Assembly (NCBI RefSeq): GCF_004346205.1
Contig: NZ_SMAM01000005.1
Span: 62,001-126,000, forward strand
DNA from: Bibersteinia trehalosi
Lineage (GTDB): Bacteria; Pseudomonadota; Gammaproteobacteria; Enterobacterales; Pasteurellaceae
DNA length: 64,000 nucleotides
Reading direction: 5' to 3'
Shown here: piece after piece, positions 59,302-64,000 of the stretch
How positions within the stretch are numbered: the first letter of the stretch is position 1
How the letters are laid out: every line of letters starts with the position of its first letter
Program-made: the position numbers and the translations under genes
The notes under the pieces: model-generated
The model's database searches: none
What the model was told of the DNA's origin: nothing
The model's input: the letters and a program-made list of their open reading frames with translations, nothing else

Positions 59302-60363
59302 CTATTTTGTGCCTAAACGTTCCATATTGTATGAACCGTCTAACACACGCTTCCACCAGTTTTCATTGGCTAAATACCATTCCACCGTTTTACGAATACC
59401 GCTTTCAAACGTTTCTTGTGGTGTCCAGCCAAGTTCCCGCCCAATTTTTTCCGCATCAATCGCATAACGCACATCGTGTCCTGGTCGGTCTGTTACATAG
59501 GTAATCAAATCTTCGTATTTTGCGACCCCTGCTGGTTTGTTTGGTACAAGTTCTTCCAATAAGGCACAGATGGTACGCACTACTTCAATGTTCGCTTTTT
59601 CATTGTGTCCGCCAATGTTGTAGGTTTCACCTACCGCCCCTTCGGTAACCACTTTATACAAGGCTCGTGCGTGATCTTCGACAAACAACCAATCACGAAT
59701 TTGCATACCATTGCCATACACTGGTAATTTTTTACCGCTGATTGCATTTAAAATCATTAAAGGAATCAATTTTTCAGGGAAGTGGAAAGGCCCATAATTA
59801 TTAGAGCAGTTAGTAACAATCGTTGGTAAACCATAAGTACGCAGCCATGCACGCACTAAATGATCGCTAGACGCTTTTGAAGCAGAATAAGGGCTACTCG
59901 GGGAATAAGGCGTGGTTTCGGTGAATAGATCGTCCGTCCCTTCTAAATCGCCATAAACTTCATCGGTTGAAATATGGTGGAAACGGAATGCGGATTTTTT
60001 ATCGTCTGGTAAGCCATTCCTGTAGTTACGAGCAGCTTCTAATAATGTGTAAGTACCAACGATATTGGTTTCAATAAATGCCGCTGGTCCATCAATAGAG
60101 CGATCTACGTGGCTTTCAGCCGCCAAATGCATGACTGCATCAGGCTGATATTGAGTAAACACACGATCTAACTCTGCACGATTACAAATATCTACCTGTT
60201 CAAAATGATAACGAGGACTATTAGCCACACTTTCAAGCGATTCCAAATTACCTGCATAGGTCAATTTATCTAGATTGATAACTGTATCTTGGGTGTGGTT
60301 AATAATATGGCGCACCACTGCAGAGCCAATAAAGCCCGCACCGCCTGTGATGAGGATTTTCAT
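59302..60363 (-). CDS. rfbB: dTDP-glucose 4,6-dehydratase
   Basis: Second step of dTDP-rhamnose synthesis, 353 residues, first gene of the operon. The NAD loop is [18 protein letters not shown]; then [29 protein letters not shown], catalytic Tyr/Lys in [33 protein letters not shown] and [23 protein letters not shown] precedes the ATG. Confidence 0.98.
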   Translation of the reverse strand: MKILITGGAGFIGSAVVRHIINHTQDTVINLDKLTYAGNLESLESVANSPRYHFEQVDICNRAELDRVFTQYQPDAVMHLAAESHVDRSIDGPAAFIETNIVGTYTLLEAARNYRNGLPDDKKSAFRFHHISTDEVYGDLEGTDDLFTETTPYSPSSPYSASKASSDHLVRAWLRTYGLPTIVTNCSNNYGPFHFPEKLIPLMILNAISGKKLPVYGNGMQIRDWLFVEDHARALYKVVTEGAVGETYNIGGHNEKANIEVVRTICALLEELVPNKPAGVAKYEDLITYVTDRPGHDVRYAIDAEKIGRELGWTPQETFESGIRKTVEWYLANENWWKRVLDGSYNMERLGTK

Positions 60364-60395
60364 AATTGCCTTTTGAAAAGTAAAAACTTTTTAGA

Positions 60396-60401
60396 ATTAT
60401 A
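60396..60401 (-). promoter_or_regulatory. Likely -10 of the O-antigen operon
   Basis: A perfect TATAAT on the minus strand lies 32 bp upstream of the rfbB ATG; the -35 region is poor. No JUMPstart-like element was recognised. Confidence 0.4.
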
Positions 60402-60488
60402 ACAGAAAGGAAAACTTAATCTATCATTGCCCTAGGCAAACAATTATTAGATAATAACCTAATTTATAAATCTTGATCTAAAACAAAA

Positions 60489-60830
60489 ATGAACGATATC
60501 AACATTCCTCTGACTTTCACCGATGCAGCAGCAAACAAGGTGAAGTTCCTTATCGAAGGCGAAGATAATCCAAACCTACGTTTACGTGTTTATATCACTG
60601 GCGGTGGCTGTAGTGGTTTCCAATATGGCTTTACATTCGATGATCAAATTAATGACGGTGATTTGACCGTAGAAAATCAAAATGTTGGCTTGGTGGTCGA
60701 TCCGATGAGCTTACAATATTTGATTGGGGCAACAGTGGATTATGTCGATGGCTTAGAAGGTTCCCGTTTTGTGGTACAAAATCCAAATGCTAGTTCGACC
60801 TGCGGCTGTGGCTCTTCGTTCAGCATCTAA
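60489..60830 (+). CDS. erpA: Iron-sulphur cluster insertion protein ErpA
   Basis: A-type carrier delivering Fe-S clusters to target enzymes, 113 residues. The three cluster-ligand cysteines are in [13 protein letters not shown] and [15 protein letters not shown]-like [19 protein letters not shown] precedes the last pair. No strong ribosome binding site is visible before ATG 60489. It is divergent from the O-antigen operon. Confidence 0.97.
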   Translation: MNDINIPLTFTDAAANKVKFLIEGEDNPNLRLRVYITGGGCSGFQYGFTFDDQINDGDLTVENQNVGLVVDPMSLQYLIGATVDYVDGLEGSRFVVQNPNASSTCGCGSSFSI

Positions 60831-60855
60831 TTATTTGTGAAAAAATGGTCAAAAA

Positions 60856-60895
60856 AGACCGCTTGTATCACACATACTACAAGCGGTCTCTTTTT
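60856..60895 (+). terminator. Terminator formed by two opposed uptake signals
   Basis: AGACCGCTTGTA pairs perfectly with TACAAGCGGTCT around a 10-nt loop, followed by CTTTTT, 26 bp past erpA. Confidence 0.9.
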
Positions 60896-60911
60896 AGACT
60901 AAATTGGCAAA

Positions 60912-61010
60912 CTATTGCTCTTCTTTTGGCAAGCGTTTAATTGCAAAAGCTAATCCACCCCAAAGAATTGCCATTGCAACAAGCATAGTTATAATTGCTG
61001 CGCTACTCAT
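60912..61010 (-). CDS. metS: NSS transporter small subunit (MetS-like)
   Basis: A 32-residue single-helix peptide (MSSAAIITMLVAMAILWGGL...IKRLPKEEQ). AAGGAG lies 7 bp before its ATG, which begins one base after the stop of the large transporter gene. Such short peptides accompany NSS methionine/alanine transporters and are needed for activity in the characterised case. The gene is easily missed because of its size. Confidence 0.85.
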   Translation of the reverse strand: MSSAAIITMLVAMAILWGGLAFAIKRLPKEEQ

Positions 61011-61011
61011 A

Positions 61012-62517
61012 TTATGCTCCTTTTACTTCATGTTTCCATGGCAGACGAGAAAGTAAGTAAGACACGACGACTAAAGCAATCGCCATACCCCATCCAAACG
61101 TATTTACAAACCAACTTGGATAACCTTCATAGCCTTCGGAGTACACTTTTGCTCCTTCGCTGAATAACATAAAGGCAAGGATACCTGTGGTTACTACAAT
61201 ACATAAGCGCCAGATAAAGCCTACTTTGAATGATGACGTTTCATTTAAATGATCACCTAATACGCCTAATTTTTCGTTTGCTACAATTGCGATCAAAGAA
61301 ACAAAGGCAACCGCAACAATACCAAAATAATTCACGAATTTATCGAACACATCTAACATTGGTAAGCCAGTGGTTGTACCAAATAAAATCACAGAAACAA
61401 ACATCATTGGTAAACCAACCATAAAGGTTGCTTTTGCACGGCGTAAATTGAATTTATCTTGTACCGCAGAGATAATAACTTCAATAACAGAAATGAAAGA
61501 AGTTAAAGCCGCAAAGGTTAATGAACCAAAGAATAAAATACCGAGTAATGTACCAAATGGAGCTTCGTTAATAATCGTTGGGAAAGCAAAGAAAGCTAAG
61601 CCAATACCGCCTTTTGCCACTTCATTAACCTCTGAACCTGCTGCTGTTGCCATAAAACCTAATGCAGCAAACACACCGATACCTGCCAACAATTCAAAAC
61701 TTGAGTTAGCAAAACCAACTACCAAGCCTGACCCCGTTAAATCTGTGTCTTTCTTCAAGTAAGAAGAATAGGTGATCATAATCCCAAAACAGATAGAAAG
61801 AGAGAAGAAAATTTGACCATAAGCGGCAATCCACACACTTGGATCAGTTAATTTTGACCAATCTGGAGTAAAGAGTGCATCTAAGCCTTTTGCAGCCCCT
61901 GGTAAGGTTAAAGCGTAGCCAACTAAGGTTAAAAACATCACGATTAACACCGGCATTAAGATATTTGCCGATTTAGAAATTCCTTTTTGAATCCCTAACG
62001 CTAATACACCTAATGCAACAAGCCATACAGCAATTAATGGGCCGGTTACCATACCAACAAATTCAAAGCTTACGCCATTAGCTATATCGCCCATTTTTAA
62101 GAATTCGCCAATAAAGAAATCAACCGGTTTATCTCCCCAAGCGCCGCTAATTGAGAAATAGGTATAGCTCGCGGCCCAACCTAAAACCACTGCATAGTAA
62201 ACACCAATAATCACATTGATCATCACCTGCCACCAACCAAAGGTTTCAAATTTAGGAACAAAACGATGGAAAGAAAGTGGTGCACCACCACGATGTTTAT
62301 GCCCGATGGCATAATCTAAGAAAAGCAGCGGAATCCCTGCGGTTAATAAAGCAATTAGATAAGGCACAATAAATGCACCGCCACCATTTTCATAAGTGGT
62401 ATAAGGGAAACGCCAGATATTGCCAAGACCAACAGCAGAGCCGATAGCAGCTAAAATAAACGCACTACGTCCAGAGAAGGTTTCTCTTTTCGGTGCTTTT
62501 GAATTTGAATTAGACAC
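61012..62517 (-). CDS. Sodium-dependent NSS-family amino-acid transporter
   Basis: A 501-residue neurotransmitter:sodium symporter-type importer, about 12 helices. [40 protein letters not shown] carries the first sodium- and substrate-binding unwound helix. [21 protein letters not shown] is the matching helix 6 region. The following small MetS-like gene suggests methionine or alanine as substrate, an inference only. metJ and metR elsewhere in the window would fit methionine use. Confidence 0.92.
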   Translation of the reverse strand: MSNSNSKAPKRETFSGRSAFILAAIGSAVGLGNIWRFPYTTYENGGGAFIVPYLIALLTAGIPLLFLDYAIGHKHRGGAPLSFHRFVPKFETFGWWQVMINVIIGVYYAVVLGWAASYTYFSISGAWGDKPVDFFIGEFLKMGDIANGVSFEFVGMVTGPLIAVWLVALGVLALGIQKGISKSANILMPVLIVMFLTLVGYALTLPGAAKGLDALFTPDWSKLTDPSVWIAAYGQIFFSLSICFGIMITYSSYLKKDTDLTGSGLVVGFANSSFELLAGIGVFAALGFMATAAGSEVNEVAKGGIGLAFFAFPTIINEAPFGTLLGILFFGSLTFAALTSFISVIEVIISAVQDKFNLRRAKATFMVGLPMMFVSVILFGTTTGLPMLDVFDKFVNYFGIVAVAFVSLIAIVANEKLGVLGDHLNETSSFKVGFIWRLCIVVTTGILAFMLFSEGAKVYSEGYEGYPSWFVNTFGWGMAIALVVVSYLLSRLPWKHEVKGA

Positions 62518-62862
62518 AGTAAGTACCTCAAATATAGTTAATACCTATTTATTAAAACGAGTCAGTACCTATTGACATTTGGTTCAACTTAACAAATAAG
62601 CCCTAACTTCTCATCATTTTAAATAGAATTCCTATTGCGACAGATTCGCAAGGTTAGAAACTATGCCTAATTATTTTATCAATGTAAAGTGCTAAAAATC
62701 TGACACATTGAAGCAATTTTAGAAACAAAAAACCATAATTTTAAATAATCATGGTTTTTTATTCTAATTTATTTTCCAAAGCAGTTCTTTACACTAACTG
62801 AAAAGATAAAATGCAGAACAACCTCATGTTAAAAATTTCTCAATAATTTAACAAAATTTCGA
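62518..62862. other. Intergenic region upstream of NSS transporter
   Basis: No gene is seen in these 345 bp. On the minus strand TTTACA and CATAGT, 17 bp apart (62657-62685), could be the transporter promoter. The motif TACCTATT occurs twice 22-23 bp apart (62541-62575), with a related GTACCTCAAA next to the start codon; this could be a repeated operator. A hairpin terminator lies at 62727-62760. Confidence 0.35.
62727..62760. terminator. Terminator downstream of scrR
   Basis: AAAAAACCAT pairs with ATGGTTTTTT around an AT-rich 14-nt loop; T runs are present on both strands. It lies 100 bp past the scrR stop on its strand. Confidence 0.7.
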
Positions 62863-63879
62863 CTATTCTCGCCAAATTATCTGACATTCAGCTTTCACAG
62901 CATAAATTTGCTTGTTACCCTGCAATTTTTGTTGAATAAGCTTAAATAATTGCGTAACAATCTGCTCATGATCTTGTGAAATAGAATGAATATGGAATGG
63001 TAATGCATTTAACAAATGATGATCATCAAAGGTCGCAAGATGTAATTCTTGCTGAATCAATTTATCCGTGTAATTGTGTTCAGCAAGATAGCGTAATACG
63101 CCCTCCAAAATCGTATAAGACGCCGTAAATACCGCTTGTGGCAAACGTCCTAAACGCTCCACAGTTTGTTGCATTAATACATACCCAGAATGAGGCTGAT
63201 AATCTTTATGCAAAATCCACTGTGCATTTTCAACCAATTCTGCGTCCGCTAAGCCTTGACGAAAGCCATTTAAACGTGAATTACTCGGTGAAAGAGAAAG
63301 CTGCCCACCAAAATAAAAAAACTCATCTAGTTGGTAACTTTTAACCATCTTCGACACTAATTCTGCAATTTTTTCACTATCCGCACTGCCTACATAACAG
63401 AGTTCTAAATCTGGCACTTGGCGATCAAGCTGTAGTAATAATGTCTGCTTTTGTACTGATTTATAATAAGTTGGATCCTGATGAGTTGGAGCAGTCACTA
63501 ACAAATCGACTTGGCGATCAAGTAAGCGTTCAATCACCATTTTTTCTTGTTGAGGATTATCATCTGAACAAGCAATCAATAGATACAGCCCATTTTCACG
63601 ACAAAGTTTTTCAAGTCCCTTAGCGGTCGTTGCAAAACCATAGTTCGTAAGATCAGGAATAATTAAACCGACCACATTGGTTCGGCGTAATTTTAAAGCC
63701 TTGGCATAAGCATTAGCTCGATAGCCATACTGTTTAGCAACTGCTAAGACTTTCTCTCGTGTCTCTTCTTTAATTCGATACTGATCCGCTTGCCCATTTA
63801 AAATCATACTTGCAGTGGTTTTAGATACCCCGGCGAGCAATGCGATGTCACTTAATGTCATCCGCTTTTTTATTATCAT
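62863..63879 (-). CDS. scrR: LacI-family repressor, ScrR-like
   Basis: Sugar-responsive repressor, about 338 residues from ATG 63879. Alternative in-frame ATGs are 63897 and 63861; a GTG at 63933 is rejected because a terminator lies inside. The LacI helix-turn-helix is MTLSDIALLAGVSKTTASMILNG, followed by the hinge QYRIKEETREKVLAVAKQYGYRANAYAKAL. The effector domain (VVGLIIPDLTNYGFA, LLIACSDDNPQQE, LDRQVDLLVTAPT, ATFDDHHLLNALP) follows the FruR/ScrR branch and is closest to sucrose repressors. The sucrose genes themselves would lie outside the window. Confidence 0.8.
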   Translation of the reverse strand: MIIKKRMTLSDIALLAGVSKTTASMILNGQADQYRIKEETREKVLAVAKQYGYRANAYAKALKLRRTNVVGLIIPDLTNYGFATTAKGLEKLCRENGLYLLIACSDDNPQQEKMVIERLLDRQVDLLVTAPTHQDPTYYKSVQKQTLLLQLDRQVPDLELCYVGSADSEKIAELVSKMVKSYQLDEFFYFGGQLSLSPSNSRLNGFRQGLADAELVENAQWILHKDYQPHSGYVLMQQTVERLGRLPQAVFTASYTILEGVLRYLAEHNYTDKLIQQELHLATFDDHHLLNALPFHIHSISQDHEQIVTQLFKLIQQKLQGNKQIYAVKAECQIIWRE

Positions 63880-63897
63880 TCTCTTACTCTCAGTCAT

Positions 63898-63924
63898 AAA
63901 AAGAGGGCGTATGATTACGCCCTC
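63898..63924 (-). terminator. Terminator between upstream gene and scrR
   Basis: GAGGGCGT pairs with ACGCCCTC around a 6-nt loop and is followed on the minus strand by TTTTT, 9 bp past the stop of the partial gene. Confidence 0.85.
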
Positions 63925-63932
63925 AAACACCA

Positions 63933-64000
63933 CTATTTATAAACGATTGGTGCAATCTGTGCAACTATTGCCGTAATATTGCGTGAACTCTCTAACTGTA
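63933..64000 (-). CDS. C-terminal end of an unidentified gene
   Basis: On the minus strand the last 21 codons before a TAG at 63933 read QLESSRNITAIVAQIAPIVYK. The strong terminator right after supports a true gene end. Too little is present to name a family. Given the adjacent ScrR-type repressor, a sucrose or other sugar uptake gene is plausible. Confidence 0.5.
   Translation of the reverse strand, partial: QLESSRNITAIVAQIAPIVYK

Overview
The window is ordinary chromosome from a Pasteurellaceae bacterium. The evidence is AT-rich composition, Haemophilus/Actinobacillus-like gene neighbourhoods (ybfE-fldA-fur, obgE-eamA, yhdT-panF, yggU-yggT) and many copies of the uptake signal core ACAAGCGGT, often extended with GCAAA/TTTTT. 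That is the Actinobacillus pleuropneumoniae/Mannheimia-type uptake sequence, not the H. influenzae type (AAGTGCGGT). I cannot fix the species. I saw no rRNA, tRNA, insertion sequence, prophage or CRISPR array.

Left part (1-15.2 kb): katG (3' end cut by the window edge), usg, ybaK, the ybfE-fldA-fur iron/redox block, a seven-MCE-domain LetB-type protein without its usual LetA neighbour, luxS, an ABC exporter, mltF with a small basic ORF overlapping its end, a MATE pump, rluA and a DUF533 protein. Next, 15.2-19.8 kb is a beta-glucoside locus, bglG-bglF-bglA. A consensus CRP site and two tandem antiterminator-target/terminator units precede bglF.

Middle part (19.8-39.9 kb): menA, trmO, a SIMPL protein, aqpZ, slyD with a very His/Cys-rich tail, ilvA, obgE, an EamA transporter, metR, a deoxynucleoside salvage set (deoD, deoC and a nupC-type transporter frameshifted by a 23-bp tandem duplication), nanE-nanK, yhdT-panF, metJ, yggT-yggU, yggL-trmB and fabH. 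Two broken lipoprotein genes lie here (19.8-20.0 kb and 28.6-28.8 kb).

The most system-like accessory region is 40.2-44.9 kb. A TonB-dependent receptor with a Fur-box-like sequence inside its promoter is followed by a small outer-membrane beta-barrel protein. A surface lipoprotein with a long coiled coil and a TbpB-like C-terminal barrel comes last. Together they look like an uncharacterised iron-regulated, host-nutrient capture locus.

Right part (45-64 kb): an AI-2E-family permease, cytochrome b562, fabB, an M13 peptidase and hemH. A nine-gene minus-strand O-antigen operon follows (rfbBADC, ABC exporter wzm/wzt, a coiled-coil double glycosyltransferase, a GT2 rhamnosyltransferase-like enzyme and a WbaP-type initiating transferase). 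The window ends with erpA, an NSS amino-acid transporter with its 32-residue partner, a ScrR-type LacI repressor and the last 21 codons of another gene.
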